DNA from: Christensenella massiliensis
GTDB lineage: Bacteria > Bacillota > Clostridia > Christensenellales > Christensenellaceae
Assembly (NCBI GenBank): GCA_900155415.1
Contig: LT700187.1
Span: forward strand, 496,001-560,000
Reading direction: 5' to 3'
Length of the DNA: 64,000 bases
Shown in pieces: positions 27,732 through 36,679 of this stretch. Position 1 is the stretch's first letter; every line of letters begins with the position of its first letter. The notes below the pieces were generated by a model. That model worked only from the letters and a program-made list of their open reading frames with translations. It was not told the origin of the DNA and did no database searches. A program made the translations under genes and the position numbers.

Positions 27732-27938
27732 ATGGCAACGGAAAACAAAGTGATCTGCAACTGCAAACAGGTAACGCTTGCAGATATCGAAAGCGCTCTG
27801 CGCAGCTCAAAAAGCATGACGGACGTTACTTCCGCTTTCGACGATGTCCAGCGGGTGACGCATTGTTCTACCGGCTGCGGCCAGTGTCATGATAAGATCA
27901 TGGACATCATTTCGGATATGATGTATACCATTATCTAA
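27732..27938 (+). CDS. BFD-like (2Fe-2S)-binding protein
   Basis: A 68 aa protein with the bacterioferritin-associated-ferredoxin pattern: CNC near residues 9-11 and CSTGCGQC about 33 residues later, giving the four [2Fe-2S] ligands. It may be an electron-transfer or iron-release partner. The ATG at 27732 has GGGAGGTGG upstream; a GTG nine bases earlier overlaps that site and is rejected. A TATAAT-type box (GTATATAATGG) lies about 35 nt upstream, so it is probably monocistronic. Confidence 0.88.
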   Translation: MATENKVICNCKQVTLADIESALRSSKSMTDVTSAFDDVQRVTHCSTGCGQCHDKIMDIISDMMYTII

Positions 27939-27945
27939 AGCGAAG

Positions 27946-27987
27946 CAATCAAAAAAAGCATCCCGCAATGGATGCTTTTTTTGATTG
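27946..27987. terminator. Bidirectional terminator between the BFD-like and HAD genes
   Basis: An 18-bp perfect stem (27946-27963 with 27970-27987) around a CGCAAT loop, with seven A and seven T in the arms. It serves both converging genes. Confidence 0.92.
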
Positions 27988-27988
27988 T

Positions 27989-28813
27989 CTATTTTCCAAA
28001 AACGAACCTGTCTATCGCCTGTGCGACGCCGCAATCCGCAGCGCTGCCGGTCATATAGTCCGCAGCCTCTTTTGCTTCTTCCATCGCGTTTGCCATTGCC
28101 ACTCCAATTCCTGCACACCGCAGCATTTCCACGTCGTTTCCGCCGTCTCCTATGGCCATCGTCTGCTCCATCGGTATATGAAGGAGCTCCGCCAGCCGCT
28201 TGAGCCCCGAGCCCTTGGAAACGCCGAGCTTATTGAATTCCACGTTGCGCGCCTCGCCGCGCACAACGTTATAGCTTCCGGAAAAGCCCTGCGCGATTTG
28301 ATTCAGCTCCGGCGCAAGCTCGCCGCGCGGCGCCCATACCAGCACTTTTTCCGCATATTCCGGCATGGCCGCGTACATTTCTTCTTCCGTATCGCAGATC
28401 ACGACGGGAAAATGTCCTTCCTCGCCCTGCTCCCATTTATCGAACAGCATTTGATAGTAATCGTCTTTCGTACAATAAATTTGATTATCGCTGAAAATAT
28501 AACGTTTTTGTTCTGTTCCATAGTAGGCAGCCATGATTTTTTTCGCTTCTTCCTTTGGCATGCTGTCCCTGAACCACGATTTTTCGCCGTCCCGGATATC
28601 CGCGCCATTGCATAAAATGACCGGGCCGTCGATCGAGAGCGTATGGACCCACCGCCGGGCCGTCTCGAAAATACGGCCTGTCGCGATCGTGACATATACG
28701 CCCGCCTGCTGCGCGCGCTCGATGGCATCCTTATCGCGCGGAGAGACCGGAAGCCCCAAATCTGCGATCAGCGTTCCGTCGATATCAAGTGTCAATAATT
28801 TTATTTCCTGCAT
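27989..28813 (-). CDS. Cof-type HAD-IIB family phosphatase
   Basis: A 274 aa cytosolic phosphatase; motif I is LDIDGTL near residues 8-14, motif II TIATGR, motif IV GDGGNDVEML near 211. It is paralogous in family to the HAD at 1602-2405. The chosen ATG at 28813 gives the family N-terminus and overlaps the end of the aminotransferase gene by 13 nt, so it is the last gene of an Lrp-aminotransferase-HAD operon. Substrate unknown. Confidence 0.9.
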   Translation of the reverse strand: MQEIKLLTLDIDGTLIADLGLPVSPRDKDAIERAQQAGVYVTIATGRIFETARRWVHTLSIDGPVILCNGADIRDGEKSWFRDSMPKEEAKKIMAAYYGTEQKRYIFSDNQIYCTKDDYYQMLFDKWEQGEEGHFPVVICDTEEEMYAAMPEYAEKVLVWAPRGELAPELNQIAQGFSGSYNVVRGEARNVEFNKLGVSKGSGLKRLAELLHIPMEQTMAIGDGGNDVEMLRCAGIGVAMANAMEEAKEAADYMTGSAADCGVAQAIDRFVFGK

Positions 28814-29976
28814 TCGTCTATAAACTCCGCGATCCTTTTCAATGCTTCTTTCAGATTTTCCATAGAGGAGGCATACGAGCAGCGCATGAAGCCCTCTCCC
28901 GCTTCGCCGAACGCCGTTCCCGGCACGCATGCCACATGCTTTTCGTCGATCAGTCTATAGCAAAATTCTTCGGACGTCATGCCCATTCCTGAAATATTGG
29001 GAAACACATAGAACGCGCCCCGCGGCTCGAAGCACGAGAGCCCCATCTTTTTAAAGGAATTATAGACGAATGTGCGGCGGCGGTTATAGTCCGATACCAT
29101 CTTATTCACCTGTGCAAAGCCCGTATCGAGTTCGTGCCGCAGCGCTTCCTCTCCTGCATGCTGGCTGGCCGTCGGCGCACACAGCATAAAATATTGGTGT
29201 ATTTTGAGCATTGCCGCAATGACGTCCTCCGGGCCGGCCGCATATCCGAGTCGGAAGCCCGTCATGGCGAATGCCTTGGAAAAGCCGTTGATAACGACTG
29301 TCCGCGGATACATCCCGGGAAAAGATGCGATCGAGCAATGGTTCCCGCCGTAGGTCAGCTCCGAATAAATTTCATCTGAAATCACAAACAGGTCATATTT
29401 TTCAATCACGGGGGCAATCGCCGCGAGCTGGCTCTGCGTCATGACCGCGCCCGTCGGGTTATTGGGATACGGCAGGATCAGCGCCTTTGTTTTCGATGTT
29501 ATCGCCGCTTCAAGCGCTTCCGGCGTAACGGTGAAGTCGTCGCACTCTTTCGTTTCGATCGGCACAGCCGTACCGCCTGCAAACGCGACGCCCGGCATAT
29601 AGGAAACATAGGACGGCGCAGGCACAAGGATGTCGTCCCCCGGCTCGATCACCGCGCGGAATGCAAGGTCGAGCGCCTCGCTGGCTCCGACTGTCACGAG
29701 GATCTGCGTTTTCCAGTCATACTCTGTTTGATACCGTTCCCTTAGGTAACGCGTGATCAGCCTGCGCAGAGACGGATTGCCGTGATTGGACGTATAGTGC
29801 GTATATCCGCGCTCGATAGACGCGATCGCAGCTTCCCGCACGTTCCATGGCGTTACGAAATCCGGCTCGCCCACCGAAAGGGAGATGATATCCTTCATCT
29901 CGCTCGCAATATCGAAAAACTTCCGTATTCCCGAGGGCGGCATATTTGCTACTGTTTTGGTAATAAAGCTTCTCAC
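28801..29976 (-). CDS. Class I/II PLP-dependent aminotransferase
   Basis: Fold-type I aminotransferase of 391 aa resembling PatA/aspartate aminotransferases. LSVGEPDFVTP near residue 33, PYPNNPTGAV near 169, SDEIYSELTY near 202 and the PLP lysine in NGFSKAFAMTGFRLGY near 230 are present. Start is GTG at 29976, overlapping the Lrp stop codon by 4 nt. Adjacent Lrp control suggests amino-acid metabolism; the exact substrate cannot be assigned. Confidence 0.92.
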   Translation of the reverse strand: MRSFITKTVANMPPSGIRKFFDIASEMKDIISLSVGEPDFVTPWNVREAAIASIERGYTHYTSNHGNPSLRRLITRYLRERYQTEYDWKTQILVTVGASEALDLAFRAVIEPGDDILVPAPSYVSYMPGVAFAGGTAVPIETKECDDFTVTPEALEAAITSKTKALILPYPNNPTGAVMTQSQLAAIAPVIEKYDLFVISDEIYSELTYGGNHCSIASFPGMYPRTVVINGFSKAFAMTGFRLGYAAGPEDVIAAMLKIHQYFMLCAPTASQHAGEEALRHELDTGFAQVNKMVSDYNRRRTFVYNSFKKMGLSCFEPRGAFYVFPNISGMGMTSEEFCYRLIDEKHVACVPGTAFGEAGEGFMRCSYASSMENLKEALKRIAEFIDECRK

Positions 29977-30470
29977 GGGGTGACCACCAATCTTTCATCT
30001 GTTTCTTCGCCGACCAGTACCACGCCCTGTTCTTTATATTTGCGCATGATGAATACCGTTACCGTGTTCGTGACTCCGTCGATGACTGCGAGCTTTTCAA
30101 ACACAAATTTTGAGATATCCTTCATGCTGCGGCTCTTGATGCGCACACACAGGTCGTACGTTCCCGCCATAAGGTAGACCGCCCGCACCTCCTCAAAGCG
30201 GTAAATACGCTTTGCAAGGTCGTCGTAGCCGTAATCGCGCTGCGGCGTGATCTGCACCTCGATCAGCGCTTCCGCGTCGCCGTCTTCGTCGATGACCTCA
30301 CGGTTCACGAGCGCGCTGTATTTGATGATCGCCTTTTCATCCTCCAGCTCTTTTACCGTTTTTTCGATCGTTCCGGCATCCACATTCAGCATGAGCGACA
30401 TTTCCTCCGGCGTTGTTTTGGCGTTGTCTTCCAATATATCGAGAATCTCCAGCTTTAAACTTTTTTCCAT
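29973..30470 (-). CDS. Lrp/AsnC-family transcriptional regulator
   Basis: A 165 aa regulator with an N-terminal winged HTH (EILDILEDNAKTTPEEMSLM) and a C-terminal RAM effector domain (about residues 70-145, AVYLMAGTYDLCVRIKS). Such proteins sense amino acids. It is translationally coupled (GTGA) to the downstream aminotransferase and presumably controls it. RBS CAGGAGG lies 5 nt before the ATG. Confidence 0.92.
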   Translation of the reverse strand: MEKSLKLEILDILEDNAKTTPEEMSLMLNVDAGTIEKTVKELEDEKAIIKYSALVNREVIDEDGDAEALIEVQITPQRDYGYDDLAKRIYRFEEVRAVYLMAGTYDLCVRIKSRSMKDISKFVFEKLAVIDGVTNTVTVFIMRKYKEQGVVLVGEETDERLVVTP

Positions 30471-30589
30471 AACAGCCTCCTGTCAGCGTTCGCGCCCGTG
30501 CGCGTATTCTTCCACAATTAAATGTCATTATAGCATGTTTCTGCGGCTTTCTTCAACCTTACCGCGAAGAAATATCTCTTCTCTGCATA

Positions 30590-30616
30590 GAAAAACAGAC
30601 GCTTTCACGCCTGTCT
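30590..30616 (-). terminator. Terminator after the leader-peptide-like gene
   Basis: Minus-strand hairpin ACAGGCG / CGTCTGT (one G-U pair) with a 6-nt loop and TTTTTC, 45 nt after the stop codon of the small gene. It separates that gene from the Lrp operon. Confidence 0.6.
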
Positions 30617-30660
30617 TTCATCAGCTTTTGGATATGCAGCCTCTTTCAGCGACACCGCTG

Positions 30661-30882
30661 TCATTTCCTGCCGTCTTGACCGCCCGTTTCCATGCCGACC
30701 TGTTTGATAAATTCTGCCGTCGCACGGGCAAGCTGCTCCTGCGCGTCACACGCCGCCCGAAGCGGACCGCCGATGAGCGCGTCCATATCGAGGCCGTCGA
30801 ACTGGCCGCCTATTGCGCCACCCGCCGTTTTGTCAAGCTCCGCATTGGTCAGCTCTTTCCGTACCTCCTTATTTTCTTCCAT
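30661..30882 (-). CDS. Small protein with a double-glycine leader-like N-terminus
   Basis: A 73 aa protein. Residues 10-23 (ELTNAELDKTAGGA) match the ELxxxELxxxxGG pattern of leader peptides cleaved by peptidase-containing ABC transporters in bacteriocin and RiPP systems; a second GG is at 25-26. The remainder is mostly helical, acidic in the middle, with one Cys, ending in Lys. A strong AGGAGGG RBS supports translation from 30882. No modification enzyme, C39 transporter or immunity gene is in the window, so the function is open. It could equally be a non-secreted small protein. Confidence 0.7.
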   Translation of the reverse strand: MEENKEVRKELTNAELDKTAGGAIGGQFDGLDMDALIGGPLRAACDAQEQLARATAEFIKQVGMETGGQDGRK

Positions 30883-30966
30883 GAAACGTCCCTCCTGTTT
30901 TTTCCTGTTATTCCTAAATACGAATGGCCCGGCAAAACATCTCATATTTTTCAGAACAAACAACGT

Positions 30967-31902
30967 TCAAATACGTTTTTGTATCCATGCGAACAAATCG
31001 TCAAAAATTTCATTTCGGCCGATTTCGTTCAGAAGCTCATGCCGCGCACCGGCGTAAAGCTTCAGTTCCACATCGAGTCCTGCCTTTTCCATCCATTCGT
31101 ATACCTCTTTTACGCCCGCTCCGTAATTTCCCACCGGGTCCATATCCCCGGAAACGAGCAGATAGGGCTTTCCCTTAGGCAGACGCGCCGCCCACCGTGC
31201 GCCCGACACCTCGTCTACAAGGTTTGCAAAATCGTAAGCCGCGCGGTCGGTAAACAAAAAGGTGCATCGCGGGTCTGCATCATATTTTGCCACACGCTCC
31301 CTGTCGCGCGTGAGCCAGTCGTTTTTGGAGCGCACGTCGTCATACCGGTCGTTATATTTTGAGAACGCAAGATGGGAAAGCAGCTTCGCGGGTTTTTTCG
31401 CCCGTCCAAACAGCATGCCTATATTGGCAAGAAAACGGATCATGCCCGTAAGCTTATTTGCTCCCGACGTACCCATGAAAACAGCACACACAGGCTCTTC
31501 CCCGTGCTTTGCCATATAGCTCCGCGCCGCCATGCTTCCCATGCTGTGCCCCATCAGCACGACCGGAAGCCCCGGCCAGCGTGCGCCGATCAGCTTTGTC
31601 AGGGAATAGGCGTCTTCTACGATCAATTTCTCCCCGTCTTTCTCCGCGAAATAGCCGTAAACGCCGTCCGCATTTTGTTCCTTGGTACGCCCGTGCCCCA
31701 AATGGTCGTTGCCGCACACGACGCCCCCATGCGTGCAGATATATTCCGCAAATTCCGCATAGCGGTCGATATATTCGCACATTCCATGGCAGATCTGCAG
31801 GATAAACGCCGGCCGAACCGTATCGTCTTGCCATACGCGCGCAAACACTTCGCTTTTTCCGTCCGCAGACGGATAAGTCAGCTCCTCACTTAAAAAAGCC
31901 AT
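30967..31902 (-). CDS. Lysophospholipase-like alpha/beta hydrolase
   Basis: A 311 aa serine hydrolase of the monoglyceride-lipase/lysophospholipase (Hydrolase_4) group. The nucleophile elbow is GHSMGS near residue 118, the oxyanion region CHGMCEY near 37, an acidic residue in SGDMDPVGNYG and the catalytic His in GARHELLNE near 293. There is no signal peptide. The ATG at 31902 follows AAGGAGGAAGG; an in-frame start 72 nt upstream is less likely. Confidence 0.9.
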   Translation of the reverse strand: MAFLSEELTYPSADGKSEVFARVWQDDTVRPAFILQICHGMCEYIDRYAEFAEYICTHGGVVCGNDHLGHGRTKEQNADGVYGYFAEKDGEKLIVEDAYSLTKLIGARWPGLPVVLMGHSMGSMAARSYMAKHGEEPVCAVFMGTSGANKLTGMIRFLANIGMLFGRAKKPAKLLSHLAFSKYNDRYDDVRSKNDWLTRDRERVAKYDADPRCTFLFTDRAAYDFANLVDEVSGARWAARLPKGKPYLLVSGDMDPVGNYGAGVKEVYEWMEKAGLDVELKLYAGARHELLNEIGRNEIFDDLFAWIQKRI

Positions 31903-31948
31903 ACCTTCCTCCTTGCCGAAGCGCCGAAAACTGCGTTCCGTCTGTCTT

Positions 31949-32290
31949 TTATTCCCCGACGCTTTTCGTCGCAATAAAATCTACGCCCGTGCCGAGTATG
32001 TTTTTTACGATCACTGCTCCGCTTTCCACGGGCGCCTGCACCGTCACATCATTGAGCAGCTCCGCTGCCCGCAGCATCATTTCTTTTGGGATAGGCGCGC
32101 TCGTCTTGACGGGCAGCCGCGGAAGCTGTGAGCCAGAGAGCCGCACCGTTGATGTGACCATGCGGGTCGGATTCTCCATTTCCGACCGGACATACTCGAG
32201 GCCGCGGCCGCAGCCCGCTCCCGTGAGCGCATCTCCGTCCGCAAAAATGCGGCAGCCCTTCGGGCATACGATGCACGTAAATTCTTTCAT
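31949..32290 (-). CDS. DUF1667 protein of the glycerol operon
   Basis: A 113 aa protein with cysteines in CIVCPKGC (near residues 6-13) and GAGCGRG (near 24-30), probably binding an Fe-S cluster. DUF1667 proteins regularly follow glycerol-3-phosphate dehydrogenase and an FAD/NAD oxidoreductase in Firmicutes and are thought to be part of an electron-transfer complex. It overlaps the upstream oxidoreductase gene by 4 nt. Confidence 0.88.
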   Translation of the reverse strand: MKEFTCIVCPKGCRIFADGDALTGAGCGRGLEYVRSEMENPTRMVTSTVRLSGSQLPRLPVKTSAPIPKEMMLRAAELLNDVTVQAPVESGAVIVKNILGTGVDFIATKSVGE

Positions 32291-33549
32291 TCCCGGTCGC
32301 CTCCTTTCAGGGAAACCTCTATTTCATTCCCGGTCAGCAGCTTTTTGGGTATCCGTATTTTCTCCATTTCCCCCGGGGCCGCATAGTCGCGCCGGAAACG
32401 CGCGATCTCCCCGCCGTTCGACTTCACGACGATACTGACGTCCTCGTAAATATCGTTTACACGGAAAAATACGTCCAGAAAATCCCCGATGCGGTCCATA
32501 CGTGCGCGCTGAGGCAGGATATATCCCAGTCCTTTACTTGCAAACAGCTCAAAACAGGGCGACGGCTCCTCCCCATGCGCCGCGTATTCCGCGGCCGCTT
32601 TCCCGGCCCGTATGCTTTCCATCGTTACAAAATCCACAAGGTCGTGCACCTGCGCTACATTGCCGCATGCGAAAATTCCCGGTACGCTCGTTTCCATGTT
32701 TTCATAGACCACCGGCCCTTTGGTGCGCATATCGAGCTCTATGCCCGCGTTTTTGGACAGCTCGTTTTCGGGTATCAGGCCGACCGACAGCAGAACCGTA
32801 TCGCATTCGATCTCCTTTTCCGTGCCCGGTATGGGCTTTCTGTCCTTGTCCACCTGCGAGATCACTACGCTTTCCACGCGGCGGCGGCCCCGAATCTCCG
32901 TGATCGTGCTGGAAAGATAGAGCGGGATATCGAAATCATCGAGGCACTGCACGATATTGCGCCGCAGCCCCGCCGAATAGGGCATCAGCTCCACACAAGC
33001 CATGACCTGCGCTCCCTCGAGCACCATACGCCGCGCCATGATAAGGCCGATATCGCCGGAACCGAGGATCACGACCTTTTTTCCCACCATACAGCCCTCC
33101 ATATTCACATAGCGCTGCGCCGTACCCGCCGTAAAAATACCCGCCGGGCGCGTGCCCGGAATGCCGAGCGAGCCGCGCGGACGTTCACGGCAGCCCATCG
33201 CAAGGATGACCGCACCCGCGTCGATGCCGAGCACGCCCTCCTGCGGATTGACCGCTATGATATGCCTGTTCTGCGAAACGCTGAGCACCATCGTATTGAG
33301 CTTCAGCTCGATATCCGTTTCCCGCAGCTCCCGGATAAAGCGCTCCGCATATTCAGGCCCCGTCAGCTCTTCCTTGAAATAATGCAGTCCAAAGCCGTTG
33401 TGGATACATTGGTTCAATATCCCGCCTGCTTCAAAGTCACGTTCCAGAACTGCGACCCGTTCCGCACCGTTTTTTCTTGCCTCGAGCGCCGCCGCAAGCC
33501 CTGCCGGGCCCGCACCGATCACCGCTACATCGTACTCATATTTTTTCAT
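32287..33549 (-). CDS. FAD/NAD(P)-dependent oxidoreductase of the glycerol operon
   Basis: A 420 aa pyridine-nucleotide-disulfide-type flavoprotein. The FAD motif is VIGAGPAGLAAALEA near residue 10, the NAD motif VVILGSGDIGLIMARR near 157, and the second FAD strand GIFACGNVAQVHD near 296. There is no redox-active CxxC, so it is not a thioredoxin reductase. By position, between GlpA-like and DUF1667, it likely passes electrons from glycerol-3-phosphate to NAD or another acceptor. Confidence 0.9.
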   Translation of the reverse strand: MKKYEYDVAVIGAGPAGLAAALEARKNGAERVAVLERDFEAGGILNQCIHNGFGLHYFKEELTGPEYAERFIRELRETDIELKLNTMVLSVSQNRHIIAVNPQEGVLGIDAGAVILAMGCRERPRGSLGIPGTRPAGIFTAGTAQRYVNMEGCMVGKKVVILGSGDIGLIMARRMVLEGAQVMACVELMPYSAGLRRNIVQCLDDFDIPLYLSSTITEIRGRRRVESVVISQVDKDRKPIPGTEKEIECDTVLLSVGLIPENELSKNAGIELDMRTKGPVVYENMETSVPGIFACGNVAQVHDLVDFVTMESIRAGKAAAEYAAHGEEPSPCFELFASKGLGYILPQRARMDRIGDFLDVFFRVNDIYEDVSIVVKSNGGEIARFRRDYAAPGEMEKIRIPKKLLTGNEIEVSLKGGDRE

Positions 33550-33589
33550 CGTTTCCTCCAGCCCGAAAAACGCCGGCCGCGCTTTCCGC

Positions 33590-35023
33590 TCAGTCCTCCT
33601 TTGTTTCTCCGGTCACAATATAGCTCCCCTCCGTATCCTGCAGGATATCTTTCATGGGAACGCCGAGCTCCCGCGCCATGATGTCGTGGATACGCGGCTC
33701 ACAGAAGCCTCCCTGACACCGCCCCATTCCGGCGGCACAGCGCCGCTTGATACCGTCTATGCTGCGCGGTACGACCGGACGGTGCAGGATATCGATGATC
33801 TCTCCCTCCGTGATCGTCTGGCAGCGGCACACGACGCGCCCGTACGACGGGTTCTCCCGAATCAGCGCATCCTGTTCTTCAAAGGATATTTCGTTCATGC
33901 GCAGCACCCTGCGTTCACCCCGAAATGTTTCCTTTCGGCGCAGGGCAAGCCCGCACCTTCCGAGTATCTGCACGATATCCTCCGCGATCGCCGGCGCAGA
34001 AGAAAGCCCGGGAGATTTAATGCCCGCGGCATTGATAAAATTTTCGACCGCCGATTCCCCGACGACGAAATCCTCCCCCGCTACGGCGCGCAGCCCCGCG
34101 AAATTGCGGATATTCTGGGAAAAATCGATCGTCGGAACAGACTTCACGGCCATTTCCCGGATATATTCGAGCTCGTTCCTGTGTGTAGACGTATCGTCCC
34201 GCGCGTCCGCCGTTTTGCTGTCCGGCCCCGCGTACAGATTCCCATGCACTGTGGGAGCGACAACGACACCCTTGCCGAGCTTCGTCGGGCATTGGAACAC
34301 AACGGTGGAAACAAGGCCGCCCATCGTTTTATCGAACAGAAAATACTCTCCGCGCACCGGCGTGATATGCAGGCCCTGTCCGCCCGCCATTTCATATACT
34401 TTGTCCGCATACAGGCCCGCCGCGTTTACGATATATTTCGCGCGGTATTTTTCGCCGCCCGCAGTTACCTCAAACAGGCCGTCCTGCCGGTTGATCCGTT
34501 TGACCGGGCTCATAAGCCGGCATTCCACACTGTTGCGTACCGCCGTTTCGATCAGTGCCGCTGCAAATTCCCACGGGCTGATGATGGCTCCCGTCGGCGC
34601 CCAAAGAGCGCACTTTACCTGTTTGGAAATATTCGGCTCGCGCCGCAGGACCTCTGCGCCCGGAATGATCTCCACCGGCACTCCGTTCCGTACGCCGTTT
34701 TCAAACAGCCGGCGCACCTCCCGCACCTCTTCCTCTGAAAATGCCAGCACGAGCGACCCTGTCTCCCGGAATGGGATATCCAGCTTTTTTGCCAGCCGGT
34801 GCGCGAGTTCGTTTCCGCGCGCATTATATTTTGCCATCAGCGTTCCCGGCTCCGGATCGTAGCCTGCGTGTATGATCGCGCTGTTCGCTTTGGTGCTTCC
34901 GCAGGCAATGTCGTTCTCCTTTTCCAAAAGCACCGTTTTAAAATCGTATTTGGAGCATTCGTAAGCTGCCGCGCAGCCTGTGATGCCTCCGCCAATGATG
35001 ATCACGTCGTAAGCCTGTTTCAT
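33590..35023 (-). CDS. FAD-dependent glycerol-3-phosphate dehydrogenase (GlpA type) with BFD-like domain
   Basis: A 477 aa flavoprotein oxidising glycerol-3-phosphate to DHAP. Residues about 1-370 form the DAO domain (IIGGGITGCAAAYE near 8-21). The C-terminal roughly 100 residues hold a [2Fe-2S] BFD-like domain with CRCQTITEGE and CAAGMGRCQGGFC. This is the clostridial GlpA type rather than GlpD. The downstream oxidoreductase and DUF1667 probably complete the complex. The product DHAP feeds TpiA, which is also encoded in this window. Confidence 0.92.
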   Translation of the reverse strand: MKQAYDVIIIGGGITGCAAAYECSKYDFKTVLLEKENDIACGSTKANSAIIHAGYDPEPGTLMAKYNARGNELAHRLAKKLDIPFRETGSLVLAFSEEEVREVRRLFENGVRNGVPVEIIPGAEVLRREPNISKQVKCALWAPTGAIISPWEFAAALIETAVRNSVECRLMSPVKRINRQDGLFEVTAGGEKYRAKYIVNAAGLYADKVYEMAGGQGLHITPVRGEYFLFDKTMGGLVSTVVFQCPTKLGKGVVVAPTVHGNLYAGPDSKTADARDDTSTHRNELEYIREMAVKSVPTIDFSQNIRNFAGLRAVAGEDFVVGESAVENFINAAGIKSPGLSSAPAIAEDIVQILGRCGLALRRKETFRGERRVLRMNEISFEEQDALIRENPSYGRVVCRCQTITEGEIIDILHRPVVPRSIDGIKRRCAAGMGRCQGGFCEPRIHDIMARELGVPMKDILQDTEGSYIVTGETKED

Positions 35024-35041
35024 ACGTTCCCTTTCCTGCCT

Positions 35042-36532
35042 TTATTCAGCGTCCTGCCAGCCCTTTGCCCGTCCTACGGCTTTATACCAATTCCCGATCA
35101 GATGTTCCCGCTTTTCCGGCGGCATTGCGGGAGTAAAGCGCCTGTCCAGCGTCCATTTTTCGGCGATCTCCTCCGTGCTTTCCCATACGCCGGTCGCAAG
35201 CCCTGCAAGGTAAGCCGCGCCGAGCGCTGTCGTCTCGCGCACCTGCGGCCGCATGACGGGCGTATCCGTGATATCCGCCTGAAACTGCATCAGAAAATCA
35301 TTTGCCGACGCGCCGCCGTCCACCTTCAGCCGTCCGAGCCTCATTTTTGTATCCGCCTGCATCGCGTCCAGCACGTCCTTTGTTTGGTAGGCGATCGACT
35401 CGAGCGCCGCGCGGATGATGTGCTCCGCCCGGGCGCCGCGCGTCAGCCCGATGATCGTGCCGCGCGCATACATATCCCAGTAGGGCGCTCCCAGCCCGGT
35501 GAACGCAGGAACCAGATAGACGCCCCCATTGTCCGGAACCTTCTGCGCGAAATATTCGCTGTCTGCGCTGCTCGGCAAAAGGCGCATCTCGTCCCGCAGC
35601 CACTGGATGACCGCGCCGCCCATAAATACGCTTCCTTCGATCGCATAGTGCACCGTTCCTTTGGGTGCGGCGGCGATCGTCGTGAGGAGCCCGTTTTTGC
35701 TGCAGCATAGCTTTTCGCCTGTGTTCATCAGCATAAAGCAGCCTGTTCCGTAGGTATTCTTCGCCTGTCCTGCTCCAAAGCAGGCCTGCCCGAACAGGGC
35801 GGACTGCTGGTCTCCGGCGATGCCTGCAACAGGTATCCTCTTCCCGTAGACCTCCGCATAGCCGTAAAGCTCGCTCGAGCTTTTCACCTCGGGCAGCATT
35901 TGGCGCGGAATTTCGAGCGCCTTTAAAATCGTCTCGTCCCACTCCAGCGTTTTGATATTGAACATCATGGTGCGCGATGCGTTGGTATAATCCGTCACGT
36001 GGACCTTTCCTTTTGTAAGGTTCCAAAGCAGCCACGTATCCACCGTTCCGAACAGCAATTCTCCTTTTTCCGCCCGCTCACGCGCACCCTCCACATGGTC
36101 GAGGATCCATTTCACCTTTGTCGCGGAAAAATAGGCGTCTATCACCAGACCCGTCGTTTCCCTCACATAGCTCTCGAGCCCGTCCTTCTTGAGCTGCTCG
36201 CAGATCGCCGCCGTTCTCCGGCATTGCCAGACAATGGCGTTGTATATGGGTTTTCCCGTTTCCTTTTCCCAAACGACCGTTGTTTCCCGCTGATTCGTGA
36301 TGCCGATCCCCGCCGCGTCATCAAGGGATATCCCCGCCGCGTCCACTGCTTCTTCAAGCACGCCCAGCTGGGAGGATACGATCTCCATCGGATCGTGCTC
36401 CACCCAGCCGTCACGCGGGAAATGCTGCGCAAACTCACGCTGTTTTACACATATAATGTTGCATTCCTGGTCAAAAATGATACACCGGGAACTGGTCGTT
36501 CCCTGGTCAAGGGCAATCACATAACGTTTCAT
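35042..36532 (-). CDS. glpK: Glycerol kinase
   Basis: FGGY-family kinase of 496 aa making glycerol-3-phosphate. The N-terminal [13 protein letters not shown] (residues 8-20), the glycerol-binding [16 protein letters not shown] near 79 and [16 protein letters not shown] near 405 are canonical. It is the first gene of the operon (glpK, glpA-type, oxidoreductase, DUF1667) with its own good promoter. No glycerol facilitator gene is adjacent. Confidence 0.96.
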   Translation of the reverse strand: MKRYVIALDQGTTSSRCIIFDQECNIICVKQREFAQHFPRDGWVEHDPMEIVSSQLGVLEEAVDAAGISLDDAAGIGITNQRETTVVWEKETGKPIYNAIVWQCRRTAAICEQLKKDGLESYVRETTGLVIDAYFSATKVKWILDHVEGARERAEKGELLFGTVDTWLLWNLTKGKVHVTDYTNASRTMMFNIKTLEWDETILKALEIPRQMLPEVKSSSELYGYAEVYGKRIPVAGIAGDQQSALFGQACFGAGQAKNTYGTGCFMLMNTGEKLCCSKNGLLTTIAAAPKGTVHYAIEGSVFMGGAVIQWLRDEMRLLPSSADSEYFAQKVPDNGGVYLVPAFTGLGAPYWDMYARGTIIGLTRGARAEHIIRAALESIAYQTKDVLDAMQADTKMRLGRLKVDGGASANDFLMQFQADITDTPVMRPQVRETTALGAAYLAGLATGVWESTEEIAEKWTLDRRFTPAMPPEKREHLIGNWYKAVGRAKGWQDAE

Positions 36533-36561
36533 ATCCGTACACCCTCCCGATTATACACTTT

Positions 36562-36590
36562 ATTGTATTCGATTCCCCCCCGCCTGACAA
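36562..36590 (-). promoter_or_regulatory. Promoter of the glycerol operon
   Basis: -35 TTGTCA (36585-36590) and -10 TACAAT (36562-36567), spacer 17 nt, about 30 nt before the glpK ATG. A poly-A tract lies upstream. Confidence 0.65.
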
Positions 36591-36679
36591 TACAAAGCCT
36601 GCAAAGCGGCAAATTTTTTTTTTGGACCGCGTTATGCTCGCCACCTTCTACGGAAGAGTGCAAATACCCCTGTCTGTAT

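Noticed and set aside
30247-31362. 371-codon plus-strand open frame across the Lrp, leader-like and hydrolase genes
   Set aside because: It crosses three minus-strand genes with clear starts and motifs; composition is not that of a protein.
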